Below, piece after piece: positions 27,655-36,271 of a DNA stretch of 64,000 nucleotides. The notes under the pieces are model-generated. The model saw only the letters and a list, made by a program, of their open reading frames with translations. It had not been told where the DNA came from and did not search any database. Origin of the DNA: Colwellia sp. PAMC 20917 (GTDB lineage Bacteria; Pseudomonadota; Gammaproteobacteria; Enterobacterales; Alteromonadaceae); the NCBI RefSeq assembly GCF_001767295.1, contig NZ_CP014944.1:1798001-1862000 (forward strand). The letters are read 5' to 3'. The stretch's first letter is position 1, and every line of letters begins with the position of its first letter. The translations under genes were made by a program, and so were the position numbers.

Positions 27655-28215
27655 ATCAACTTCGCCATTAACGGTAGTTTTTTCTGTAATTTACGTTGTA
27701 ACGTTCTGTGGTGCATTAAAGCTAACGTGCCGTTGCTGAAACATTACCATTATTAAATTTTAAGACTTGTTGAATATACTCTCATTCAATCTGCTCGGTT
27801 GACAACGTTGGTTCATTGATAATGTTTGTTGCTAAATTTGCAACCAATGTTGATTTTTTTAGCGACGAACTGTTAGCGTTTTAGCTAAGGCCGATAATAA
27901 AGTCTGTGTATCGACCGGCTTGGCTAAGTAATCATCTGCGCCAAGCTTTATTGCGTCAACAGCAGTAGCGATACTGGCAAAACCGGTTAACAAAATAATA
28001 CGACTCTTTGGCAATAGCTTCCTCATCGGATTAATCAAATTTAAGCCACTTTCATGATGGAGTTTCATATCAAGCAATATGAATTCTGGCAATTGACCAT
28101 GACAGGTTAACAATGCATCATTAATGTTATCGGCCAACCAACAGCTGTAGCCATGGTTTTTCATGCGCCATTAACAAAAAGTATTAATATCAGCTGAATA
28201 ATAATAGCCACACTA
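27655..28215 (-). pseudogene. Decayed RegA/PrrA/ActR-type response regulator
   Basis: The open part (27859-28164) is a receiver core with LLDMKLHHESGLNLI and the diagnostic TGFASIATAVDAIKLGADDYLAKP of redox regulators RegA/PrrA/ActR. The frame is broken at both ends. Upstream, a degraded N-terminus reads DINTFC-stop-WRMKNHGY. Downstream, in a shifted frame, EYIQQVLKFNNGNVSATAR and then, after another shift, HHRTLQRKLQKKLP are clearly the Fis-type helix-turn-helix of the same family. A TGA stands where a Trp is expected before EYIQQV. At least four lesions are visible, so the gene is dead. No partner sensor kinase is present. Confidence 0.85.
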
Positions 28216-28430
28216 CGCAATAAAAGAACGGTGCGAACTTGATTAAACGTTCTAAAAAATAAAGACATAATGTTTTATATTGGTTAATCCTATTTGTTGA
28301 TGTTACGCTAATATTTATATTTTTAACTGATCAAAAACAGTTTATTATAAATTTCAAATAAAAACATATAGACATCTAAACGTCTATTGTTATACAGTTA
28401 TTTTAATCAAATTTATTAAGGTTTATTTTA

Positions 28431-28976
28431 ATGTCATCACATGAAGAAAAAATCACCCTGGCAGGCGGTTGCTTTTGGTGTATTGAAGGTGCATACAACC
28501 AATTAATCGGCATTAAATCTGCCGTATCAGGTTATATGGGTGGTAGCGCAGCGCTAGCAACTTATGAAGACGTTTGCTCGGGTCAAACCGGCCATGCAGA
28601 AGTCGTGCAGTTAACTTTTGATAGCGCAGCGATCACTTGTCGTGAAATATTAGAAGTGTTTTTTACGCTACACGATGCCAGCCAATTAAATCGTCAAGGC
28701 AACGATATAGGAACCCAGTATCGCTCAGGGGTTTTTTATCACAGCAAAGAACAACAGCAAATTGCTGAAGATATTATTAAAGAGGTCGACGCCAGCAATA
28801 TGTATAACTCAGCAGTTGTGACCGAAGTAACTCAAGCGTCAGAGTTCTTTTCTGGTGAAGATGTTCATCAAGACTATTTCAATAATAATCCTGGTAATCC
28901 TTACTGTCAGGCGATTGTTTCGCCTAAGCTCGCGAAATTTAGAAAAACGTTCGTGAGTAAATTAAAACCATCATAG
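28431..28976 (+). CDS. msrA: Peptide methionine sulfoxide reductase MsrA
   Basis: Repairs the S-form of oxidised methionine. 181 residues with the catalytic motif GGCFWCIEGAY near residue 13, GYMGG, and YEDVCSGQTGHAEVV, all diagnostic for MsrA. The C-terminal EDVHQDYFNNNPGNPYCQ is also typical. Single gene with its own promoter in the preceding 200 bp of AT-rich DNA, beside the regulator pseudogene. Confidence 0.95.
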   Translation: MSSHEEKITLAGGCFWCIEGAYNQLIGIKSAVSGYMGGSAALATYEDVCSGQTGHAEVVQLTFDSAAITCREILEVFFTLHDASQLNRQGNDIGTQYRSGVFYHSKEQQQIAEDIIKEVDASNMYNSAVVTEVTQASEFFSGEDVHQDYFNNNPGNPYCQAIVSPKLAKFRKTFVSKLKPS

Positions 28977-29075
28977 GCTTAAAGCAATATTGTCAGCTTG
29001 AGAATAAAATCTCATTTCTAACAAAGTGCGGACACTGAAACAATCAGTGTCACGCATCTGCTGCCAAGTACTGAT

Positions 29076-29936
29076 TTAATACATCAACGTATACAGTTTT
29101 CTGCGGAATTTATTGGCTAATGGGTCGCCATCAGGTAAAGCCTTCAACACATCAAGATAAAGCTCTTTGCTCGCAGCATCACTACTGTCTTTTTGCATTA
29201 AACGAAACAGTAACGTCAACGCTTCTTCATGTCGATTGACTTGGCTGTATTGCGCAACAAGTTGATGTTGTAGAGCAACGTTGTCAACGTCGTCCACTAA
29301 CTGTGCTTCTAGTGCTTTAATTTCTGGTGAGTCCGCGGCTTGACTGGCAAGCTCAAGTTTAGCGATAAGCGCTTGATAGTGGCTGTCTTGGTCAACCATT
29401 AAAATGGTGGTCAATAAAGATTCGGCTTCGCTTATTTTACCCGTTTGTAAATAAACATCTGCCATCATTAATTTGATGTCTGCACGTTCACTATTAAGTT
29501 GATAAGCACTATTAATCGCCGTAAAGGCATCATTAATATTATTATCAGCTAATAACTTTTGCGCCTGAATAAGTAATAAGTCTTCTTCTTTAGGTAAATG
29601 ATTCGCTAAAAATTCTTTTATATTGTCGTCATCTTGTGGCCCAGTTAAACCATCAAGTGGTTGGCCATCTTTCACTAAAATAGCCGTAGGTAAACCTTGA
29701 ATACCAAATTGTTGGGCAATTTGTTGCTGAGTTTGACAATCAACCGTGGCGTATAATATATACTGTTCAAAACCCTGCAAGCCAATGGCTAGCTTATCTT
29801 TAAGCTCCAAACTTTCAGGGACCTGTGCCGCCCAAAAGTCAACTAAGACTAACTTCGATTTTGATTCTTCTAAAATAATTTGTTGAAAATTTTCTAGGGT
29901 AATTTCAATGGCATTTGTAGTCACATTCACTTCCAT
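29076..29936 (-). CDS. CnoX/YbbN-like thioredoxin-fold co-chaperone
   Basis: 286 residues: an N-terminal thioredoxin-like domain (LVLVDFWAAQVPES, then GLPTAILVKDGQPLDG) and a C-terminal TPR-like helical region (about 130-286), the domain order of YbbN/CnoX. CnoX passes clients to GroEL and is activated by bleach. The usual CxxC is absent: the positions read AQVPES. A cysteine in ATVDCQTQ aligns with the region of the CnoX cysteine that forms mixed disulfides with clients. So this is not a thioredoxin reductase-type enzyme but a holdase/redox co-chaperone. Confidence 0.85.
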   Translation of the reverse strand: MEVNVTTNAIEITLENFQQIILEESKSKLVLVDFWAAQVPESLELKDKLAIGLQGFEQYILYATVDCQTQQQIAQQFGIQGLPTAILVKDGQPLDGLTGPQDDDNIKEFLANHLPKEEDLLLIQAQKLLADNNINDAFTAINSAYQLNSERADIKLMMADVYLQTGKISEAESLLTTILMVDQDSHYQALIAKLELASQAADSPEIKALEAQLVDDVDNVALQHQLVAQYSQVNRHEEALTLLFRLMQKDSSDAASKELYLDVLKALPDGDPLANKFRRKLYTLMY

Positions 29937-30007
29937 TTAGTTTATTGATGAGCGTCTATAATCTATATTTTGGGGCAATTATAAAAAGCGCAAGTGCCTT
30001 AATACAA

Positions 30008-30045
30008 AAAGCTGAACGCCTATCAATAAAGGGACGTTCAGCTTT
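30008..30045 (-). terminator. Terminator of the acyl-CoA dehydrogenase gene
   Basis: Arms AAAGCTGAACG and CGTTCAGCTTT; on the minus strand the hairpin runs into TTTTTGTATT. It sits 25 bp past the dehydrogenase stop. Confidence 0.75.
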
Positions 30046-30069
30046 CGTATTATATAAGTCTAATAATAA

Positions 30070-31224
30070 TTAGACTTCGTTTAATAACTCACGAGCAATA
30101 ATGATTTTTTGGATCTCGCTAGTACCTTCATAAATAGTGGTAATACGTACGTCGCGAGCCATGCGCTCAAGCGGATATTCTTTAATATAGCCAGCACCAC
30201 CCATTAATTGCAAAGCGTCATAACAAGCAGTATTCGCTTTTTCTGCGGCAAATAACTTCGCCATAGAAGCGGCTTTACCAAAGGGTAAACCTTGTTCTTT
30301 AGTATAAGCAGCTTGCATTAACAATAAACGGGCTGCCTCTAAATCTGTGTAACGTTCGGCAAGTTTCCATTGTAAACCTTGGAAGTTTGATAATGCTTGA
30401 CCAAATTGCTTACGTTCGGTGATAAAGGCACGGGCGTAATCCATGGCGGCTAAACCAATGCCTAGCGCTAATGAACCAATACCAATTCGACCGCCCGCAA
30501 GTTCGCCAACCGCAACGCCAAAGCCTTTATTTTCTTTGCCCATCATGGCACTAGCAGGTATCCGACAATTACTAAAGCTCACTTCATTAGTAGGTGATGC
30601 TTTTTGCCCCATTTTTTCTTCTGGTTTACTGACCGTAATACCTGGTGTATTTGCTTCCACTAAGAAACATGAAATACCCTTACCTTTTCGAGCGGTCGCG
30701 TCCGTTACCGCCCAAACAACAAAGATGTCAGCAAAGCTGGCACTGGTAATATAGAGTTTGCTGCCATTGAGTACGTAGGCATCACCGTCGAGAACCGCAG
30801 AAGTCTTCATGCCAGCAGGATCTGAACCGGCGTCATTCTCTGTTAAACAAAAAGCACCGGCTTTATATTCACCACTACATATTTTAGGTAAATACTTTTG
30901 CTTTTGCTCTTCATTACCAACCGCTTGAATAACTTCAGCAACCATATTTGTCACTGATGTTGTTACTGCAGTTGCTGCACATGCGCGTGCTATTTCTGTT
31001 ATCGCTAAGCTAAAAGCAACCGTGCCTGCTTCTACGCCACCATATTCTGCTTTAATATTTAAGCCCATAAAACCCAGTTCAGTTAACTGCGCAAGGTTGT
31101 TGAGGAAAAGTGTTTGATCTTGGGTTTCATCAAGTTCGGCCGCTACAGGAGCTAATTCGCTTTCAGCGAATTTTTTTGCCATATCTTGAATCATCATCTG
31201 TTCTTCGGTTAATGATAAATTCAT
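30070..31224 (-). CDS. Acyl-CoA dehydrogenase
   Basis: FAD enzyme of fatty-acid or branched-chain oxidation, 384 residues. Signatures: AFCLTENDAGSDPAGMKTSA (FAD-binding region), QLMGGAGYIKEYPLERMARDVRITTIYEGTSEIQ with the catalytic glutamate in YEGTSEIQ, and KQFGQALSNFQG. The length and sequence fit the short- or medium-chain/isovaleryl group; the exact acyl chain cannot be assigned. It stands alone, unlike a leucine or fatty-acid operon. Confidence 0.93.
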   Translation of the reverse strand: MNLSLTEEQMMIQDMAKKFAESELAPVAAELDETQDQTLFLNNLAQLTELGFMGLNIKAEYGGVEAGTVAFSLAITEIARACAATAVTTSVTNMVAEVIQAVGNEEQKQKYLPKICSGEYKAGAFCLTENDAGSDPAGMKTSAVLDGDAYVLNGSKLYITSASFADIFVVWAVTDATARKGKGISCFLVEANTPGITVSKPEEKMGQKASPTNEVSFSNCRIPASAMMGKENKGFGVAVGELAGGRIGIGSLALGIGLAAMDYARAFITERKQFGQALSNFQGLQWKLAERYTDLEAARLLLMQAAYTKEQGLPFGKAASMAKLFAAEKANTACYDALQLMGGAGYIKEYPLERMARDVRITTIYEGTSEIQKIIIARELLNEV

Positions 31225-31360
31225 TCGTTACTCACTTTTATATATTAAATTTGTATTTATTTATATTTAGATGCGTATTTAACAATTAAATCGCATATTT
31301 AAATTTCTTATTATTATTTTTTATAATTAACTAAACGATAGCAGCACAGGTTTAGATCAA

Positions 31361-32176
31361 TCAACCCAGCACAAACCAAAGTAATGCGACACCCAGAACT
31401 AAGCGATAGATAACAAATGGCATCATACCGACTTTTTCCAATAGAATAAGAAAGTAGTGAATGCAGGCATAAGCACTAAAAAAAGCTAACACACTGCCAA
31501 TACCAATAGCATTCCAATCAACAGGACCCGTTTCAGTCATTAATTTTAATGTTAAATAACTCCCCGCCATCGCAATGGCAGGAATTGACAATAAGAAAGA
31601 AAATCTAGCGGCATTTTCTCGACTTAAGCCAAGCATCAAACCGATAGTCATTGTTATACCTGAACGCGATGTACCCGGAATTAATGCTACCGCCTGTGCT
31701 AAACCAATCAGCATAGCCCCTTTAAATCCTAGCTTTTCAAAATCAATATGCTCAGTCGCTTTTCTTTTACCCGCTTTAATGTCAGCAAAACCCAGTAAAA
31801 ATCCAAAAATTAAGGTAGTAGCAGCAATAACCAACGCAGTACGTAAATGTGCTTCGATAAAGTCTTTGCCGAGCAAACCAAATATTCCTAATGGGATAGT
31901 CGCAAATAATATCCACCAGGCAAGCTTGCCATCAAAACTAGTATTATCACCTTTTATACTGCCCACCCAAGCAACAGCCATATTCGCAACATCTTTACGA
32001 AAATATAAAACAACCGCGAGTAATGTTCCAACATGCAAAGCAACATCGAGTGCTAAACCTTGGTCTTTCCAGCCTAAAACAGCTGAGGGTAAGATTAAAT
32101 GTGCTGAACTTGATACCGGTAAAAACTCCGTTAATCCTTGGAGAATCGCTAAAATAAATATCTCTGTAATGGTCAT
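31361..32176 (-). CDS. uppP: Undecaprenyl-diphosphate phosphatase UppP (BacA)
   Basis: Membrane enzyme recycling the lipid carrier for peptidoglycan synthesis. 271 residues, about eight hydrophobic spans, with the catalytic motifs LQGLTEFLPVSSSAHLIL at the N-terminus and IPGTSRSGITMTIGLMLGLSRENAARFSFL in the middle. It follows folK by 48 bp on the same strand, so folB-folK-uppP probably form one unit. Confidence 0.95.
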   Translation of the reverse strand: MTITEIFILAILQGLTEFLPVSSSAHLILPSAVLGWKDQGLALDVALHVGTLLAVVLYFRKDVANMAVAWVGSIKGDNTSFDGKLAWWILFATIPLGIFGLLGKDFIEAHLRTALVIAATTLIFGFLLGFADIKAGKRKATEHIDFEKLGFKGAMLIGLAQAVALIPGTSRSGITMTIGLMLGLSRENAARFSFLLSIPAIAMAGSYLTLKLMTETGPVDWNAIGIGSVLAFFSAYACIHYFLILLEKVGMMPFVIYRLVLGVALLWFVLG

Positions 32177-32224
32177 TGCTTATTATATTCCTTATGTATA
32201 ATTCAATTTTTTAATGTCTAACTT

Positions 32225-32722
32225 TTATAATTGGCTTGACCAAGAAAAGTCTACTGTGGTTATTTGTTGTTGTGTTTTATCGTAAGCTTGCCAAAGTTGT
32301 TGGTACGATTTTTTTAAAATGGGGTGTTTAAGATCTGGCGCTACTTCAGCCAATGGCCATAAAACAAAGGCATTTTCTGTGATCTCGGCACGTGGAATTT
32401 GTGCTGGAGTGTCCAACACTAAATCGTCAAACAGTAATAAATCTAAATCTAAGGTGCGTGGGCTATATTTTTTAGCATCAATTTCTCGACCGTTGTTAAG
32501 CTCAATTTCGCGGAGTGCTTTAGCCACTTGTACTATATTAAGTTCGGTCGTCGCACCGATCACCATATTATAAAATTCAGCACCGTCGAATCCTACGGCT
32601 TTACTAGCAAATAAAGATGATAGCGTTAACTCACCAAGCAGCGCTTCAAGGGCAGTCAATCCTGTCTGTAAATAGTGCTGACGGTCTACATTACTGCCAA
32701 GCGAAATATATAAACGCGCCAT
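32225..32722 (-). CDS. folK: 2-amino-4-hydroxy-6-hydroxymethyldihydropteridine diphosphokinase FolK
   Basis: Folate pathway enzyme that pyrophosphorylates the pterin before dihydropteroate formation. 165 residues with the start RLYISLGSNVDRQHYL, the metal/ATP site SPRTLDLDLLLFDDLVL and the end of the fold ENAFVLWPLAEVAPD. It overlaps the folB stop by one base, so coupled with the preceding step in the same pathway. Confidence 0.94.
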   Translation of the reverse strand: MARLYISLGSNVDRQHYLQTGLTALEALLGELTLSSLFASKAVGFDGAEFYNMVIGATTELNIVQVAKALREIELNNGREIDAKKYSPRTLDLDLLLFDDLVLDTPAQIPRAEITENAFVLWPLAEVAPDLKHPILKKSYQQLWQAYDKTQQQITTVDFSWSSQL

Positions 32723-33096
32723 TACCCATGATTACTGTTATTTGATTGGCTACCACGTTCAATTTCAACGCCAACTGTGATGGCATTATGCACCGCATTA
32801 GGCTTGGCTACTTTTAATTTAAGCCAAGGGATCTGATAAGTTTCAATTAAGAATTTAGCCAAACGCTCTGCTAATGTTTCAATTAAATCTACGGGATTTT
32901 TATTAGCAAATTCAGCTATTTTTACTGATATGTCGGCATAATCGAGTGTTTTAGCTAGCTCATCATTTTCGGCCGGTTTGGCGGTATCCCACCCCATAAC
33001 TAAATCAATCACTAAGGTTTGTTTGATTTCTTTTTCCCAATCGAAAAAACCTATGGTGGTTTGAATACTCAAGCCTTCAATATAAACTTTATCCAT
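32722..33096 (-). CDS. folB: Dihydroneopterin aldolase FolB
   Basis: 124 residues matching FolB: VYIEGLSIQTTIGFFDWEKEIKQTL at the start, LDYADISVKI, and DLIETLAERLAKFLIE, with the C-terminal VHNAITVGVEIER. It makes 6-hydroxymethyl-dihydropterin, the substrate of FolK encoded immediately downstream. Divergent from plsY with a 200-bp promoter gap. Confidence 0.93.
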   Translation of the reverse strand: MDKVYIEGLSIQTTIGFFDWEKEIKQTLVIDLVMGWDTAKPAENDELAKTLDYADISVKIAEFANKNPVDLIETLAERLAKFLIETYQIPWLKLKVAKPNAVHNAITVGVEIERGSQSNNSNHG

Positions 33097-33227
33097 TAAC
33101 GTACACTCATCTTTAATAAAACAACTAAAAATATAGGTCGATTTTACCTGTGCAAAGTTATAAAAACTAGTGGTTGACGGATCAATTCATTTTTTTTATT
33201 AATAGACGATAGAAAAACTTATTTCCA

Positions 33228-33255
33228 TTGACATTATGAAAGGCTAGAATATCTA
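33228..33255 (+). promoter_or_regulatory. Candidate plsY promoter
   Basis: TTGACA at 33228-33233 and TATCTA at 33250-33255 with a 16-base spacer, about 60 bp before the plsY ribosome binding site. A match to sigma-70 form only. Confidence 0.45.
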
Positions 33256-33316
33256 AAATTGTTGAAAACTTGTTATAATTAACTATCATTTTAACAATGA
33301 ATTGGGAGGTTTTTGT

Positions 33317-33919
33317 ATTAGCGCTCTATTAGTAACACTGATAATAATGCTTGCTGCCTATTTGGTCGGTTCGATTTCTAGTGCTATTTTATTGTGTAAG
33401 CTATTAAAACTTCCAGATCCTCGCACTACCGGCTCAAACAATCCTGGCGCCACCAATGTTTTGCGTATCAGTAACAAATTCATCGCTGCACTGGTGCTGG
33501 TCTTTGATATCCTCAAAGGCACTATTCCGGTGTGGGGCGCTTATTTCCTTGATTTAGAACCCCTTAATTTAGGGTTAATAGCATTGGCTGCTTGTTTAGG
33601 CCATATGTACCCTATATTTTTTAACTTTAGAGGCGGAAAAGGCGTTGCAACCGCACTGGGTGTATTATTACCGATAGGTTTAGATCTTGGGGGGTTATTG
33701 ATACTGACCTGGGTAAGTGTGATTTATTTTACCCGATATTCAAGCCTAGCCGCTATTATTACGGTATCGCTTGCACCTTTTTATATTTGGCTGTTAAAGC
33801 CTCTATATATGTACCCAGTGATGATGCTCTCGGTATTAATTATTTTTCGCCATAAAGACAACATCTGGCGATTAATGAAAGGAGATGAAGGTAAAATATC
33901 CTTTACTAAGGCCAAATGA
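33317..33919 (+). CDS. plsY: Acyl-phosphate glycerol-3-phosphate acyltransferase PlsY
   Basis: Membrane enzyme for the first acylation in phospholipid synthesis. Visible family motifs are [47 protein letters not shown] and [12 protein letters not shown], with five hydrophobic spans. The start is unusual. A strong ribosome binding site GGGAGG (33304-33309) sits seven bases before an ATT codon (33317), and starting there gives an N-terminus of family length. The next in-frame ATG is at 33347, inside the first span. A TTG at 33302 overlaps the ribosome binding site and cannot use it. Confidence 0.9.
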   Translation: MSALLVTLIIMLAAYLVGSISSAILLCKLLKLPDPRTTGSNNPGATNVLRISNKFIAALVLVFDILKGTIPVWGAYFLDLEPLNLGLIALAACLGHMYPIFFNFRGGKGVATALGVLLPIGLDLGGLLILTWVSVIYFTRYSSLAAIITVSLAPFYIWLLKPLYMYPVMMLSVLIIFRHKDNIWRLMKGDEGKISFTKAK

Positions 33920-33948
33920 AGTCATTAATGTGCCAACTTTACCGCTCG

Positions 33949-35007
33949 TTATACCGCAGGTAAAGTATCTAAAGGCCAACGTGGTGTCGCTTTAAACGAC
34001 AAATCTGCATCTGTTCCTGCTTTTAAACGTTGCAAGCCTGCATAAGCTATCATCGCGCCATTATCAGTACAAAACTCAGGACGTGGATAAAAAACTTCTC
34101 CACCGAGCTTTTTAGTAATTTCCGCTAATTTTTCTCGAAGCGATGTGTTGGCGCTAACGCCACCAGCAATCACTAAACGTTTTAACTCACACTGCTGCAA
34201 AGCACGGCGACATTTTATTGCTAAGGTATCAACAACCGCTTCTTGAAATGCATAAGCGACATCGGCATGAGTTTGTTCATCCATACCTTCATTGCCTTGT
34301 GCTTTTTGTAACGCTATTTCTTTGCGAATAACGGTACCGGCAGCGGTTTTTAAACCACTAAAGCTAAAATCTAAACCTGGACGATCTGTCATTGGACGCG
34401 GCAATTTATAACGCCCTTTTGTGCCTTTTTCAGCCATCTTCGATAAAGCAGGCCCGCCGGGGTAATCAAGCCCAAGTAACTTAGCTGTTTTATCAAACGC
34501 TTCACCCGCAGCATCGTCAACTGATTCACCGAGTAATTCATATCGACCAATGCCGTCAACACGCACTAGCATAGTATGTCCACCCGAAACAAGCAGGGCA
34601 ACAAAAGGAAACTCTGGCACGTTTTCTTCTAACATAGGCGCAAGTAAATGCCCTTCCATATGATGAACAGGCACAGCCGGAAGTCCCCAGCCATAAGCTA
34701 AGCTTCTGCCAATTGAACAGCCTACTAATAATGCCCCCACTAAACCAGGCCCTGCAGTATAAGCAACGCCGTCTAGATCAGCAGGGGTTAAGTTAGCTTC
34801 TTTTAACACTTCTTTAATTAAAGGTATTGTTTTACGGACATGATCTCGTGACGCTAATTCAGGAACGACTCCGCCGTAGTCAGCATGAACAGCTATTTGA
34901 CTATATAAACGATGGGCTACAATACCTTTAGGTAAATCACCTTCACCGTCATCATAAATAGCAATACCCGTTTCATCACAAGATGTTTCTATACCTAAAA
35001 TTCGCAT
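33949..35007 (-). CDS. tsaD: tRNA threonylcarbamoyltransferase TsaD
   Basis: Catalytic subunit for the t6A modification of ANN-decoding tRNAs. 352 residues starting [20 protein letters not shown], with [13 protein letters not shown] (metal-binding histidines), [16 protein letters not shown] and [15 protein letters not shown]. It is divergent from rpsU, the standard placement next to the macromolecular synthesis operon in gammaproteobacteria. Converges with plsY. Confidence 0.96.
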   Translation of the reverse strand: MRILGIETSCDETGIAIYDDGEGDLPKGIVAHRLYSQIAVHADYGGVVPELASRDHVRKTIPLIKEVLKEANLTPADLDGVAYTAGPGLVGALLVGCSIGRSLAYGWGLPAVPVHHMEGHLLAPMLEENVPEFPFVALLVSGGHTMLVRVDGIGRYELLGESVDDAAGEAFDKTAKLLGLDYPGGPALSKMAEKGTKGRYKLPRPMTDRPGLDFSFSGLKTAAGTVIRKEIALQKAQGNEGMDEQTHADVAYAFQEAVVDTLAIKCRRALQQCELKRLVIAGGVSANTSLREKLAEITKKLGGEVFYPRPEFCTDNGAMIAYAGLQRLKAGTDADLSFKATPRWPLDTLPAV

Positions 35008-35370
35008 AATACCCTTAACCTAAAAGCCTAAATAATGTTTATTTCATTTTATTGAGCGATTTTAACGCCAAATACGTTAGCTATTATACCCATTTGATCA
35101 AGGTTGTGATCTACTTTTTTATCAGAAAAATAGATAATGGTCAGCGACAACGTTTAATAAATCATTATTCGTTTCCCCCCGTGAAAGGTCAGTGGATATA
35201 TAATAAAACTAGTATTAAATCAGTTAATTTTAATTTTAGAAAATATTACACTTTACTTTAACTAGTGCTTAGCTTTAGAATACGTCACCCAATTTTGATA
35301 GAGTGGGTGTTTGCGAAGCAATAATGCTTAAGCGATACACCAATCATATAGATACATACTAAGGTTATAC
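35008..35370. other. 363-bp divergent spacer between tsaD and rpsU
   Basis: AT-rich with a pair CACCCA (35286-35291) and TGGGTG (35304-35309) that can form a hairpin in the rpsU leader. It must hold promoters for both genes. A 69-codon frame at 35052-35261 has no family look and is not called. No other structure seen. Confidence 0.5.
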
Positions 35371-35586
35371 ATGCCAGTAATTAAAGTTAGAGAAAACGAA
35401 CCATTTGACGTTGCATTACGTCGTTTTAAACGTTCATGTGAAAAAGCAGGGATCCTTTCAGAAGTTCGCCGTCGCGAATCTTACGAAAAGCCTACTTGGG
35501 AACGTAAACGTAAGAAAGCTGCCGCTGTTAAGCGTGCTGCTAAAAAAGTTTCTCGTGAAAACGCTCGCCGCGTTCGCATGTACTAA
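35371..35586 (+). CDS. rpsU: 30S ribosomal protein S21
   Basis: 71 residues of the short, very basic S21 type: [30 protein letters not shown] followed by an arginine/lysine-rich tail ending RRVRMY (both parts shown in pieces shorter than the whole protein). First gene of the classical rpsU-dnaG-rpoD neighbourhood, here followed after 38 bp by the yqeY-like gene. Confidence 0.97.
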   Translation: MPVIKVRENEPFDVALRRFKRSCEKAGILSEVRRRESYEKPTWERKRKKAAAVKRAAKKVSRENARRVRMY

Positions 35587-35624
35587 GATACCTTAGTAGT
35601 ATTTAAGACTATCGAGTAAAATAA

Positions 35625-36071
35625 ATGAGTTTAATAGACCAACTCAGAGATGAAATGAAAGTTGCGATGCGTGCTAAAGACAAATGTCGTCTTGGTGTTA
35701 TTCGTATGGCCATTTCATCAATTAAGCAAGCCGAAATCGATCATAACCTTGAAGCAACTGATGAGAACATCATTGTGATTTTAACCAAAATGGTTAAACA
35801 ACGCAGAGAGTCCATCAAAATGTTTACTGACGGTGGTCGTGATGAGTTAGCTGCTAAAGAAGCTGAAGAAGTAACCGCGTTAGGATTTTTTCTTCCGCAG
35901 CCACTTTCAAGTGAAGAAATTAGTCAGTTAATTACCAAAACTATTGCTGATACCGGTGCTGCTTCAATGGCTGACATGGGTAAAGTAATGGCGGTATTAA
36001 AACCATTAATGCAAGGCAAAGCAGACTTAGGCGCAGTAAGTGGCCAAGTTCGTAATACCCTAAATGCATAA
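35625..36071 (+). CDS. yqeY: GatB/YqeY domain protein
   Basis: 148 residues matching the stand-alone YqeY domain related to the tail of the amidotransferase subunit GatB: MSLIDQLRDEMKVAMRAKDK, MVKQRRESIKMFTDGGRDEL and GKVMAVLKPLMQGKADLGAV. It may bind tRNA, but its function is not established. It lies between rpsU and dnaG, as in many gammaproteobacteria, and is followed by a strong terminator, so dnaG has a separate transcript or is read through. Confidence 0.9.
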   Translation: MSLIDQLRDEMKVAMRAKDKCRLGVIRMAISSIKQAEIDHNLEATDENIIVILTKMVKQRRESIKMFTDGGRDELAAKEAEEVTALGFFLPQPLSSEEISQLITKTIADTGAASMADMGKVMAVLKPLMQGKADLGAVSGQVRNTLNA

Positions 36072-36120
36072 CGGATTTTACTAAAGCTTACTGTTTTCGT
36101 TTTATTAAAATATACATTTT

Positions 36121-36158
36121 AAAGCCGTGAAAATTTATTTTCACGGCTTTATTGTTTT
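36121..36158 (+). terminator. Terminator after yqeY
   Basis: Perfect arms AAAGCCGTGAAAA and TTTTCACGGCTTT around a short loop, then ATTGTTTT. It lies 50 bp after yqeY and splits the rpsU-yqeY pair from dnaG. Confidence 0.85.
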
Positions 36159-36271
36159 ATATAATACCTATTTAGCGTTTCACTTGGGTGAGAAGTTAAA
36201 AAACACCTATCCAGTAAAGGTCAATTAGGTTTAAAATAACCTTCGCACAAACAACCAAAGAAAATGTAGAC

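Noticed and set aside
29031-29051. msrA terminator
   Set aside because: GACACTGA/TCAGTGTC pairs, but there is no T-tract and the stem is short, so I did not list it.
35052-35261. 69-codon frame between tsaD and rpsU
   Set aside because: No recognisable sequence pattern and no ribosome binding site; sits in the shared promoter region.
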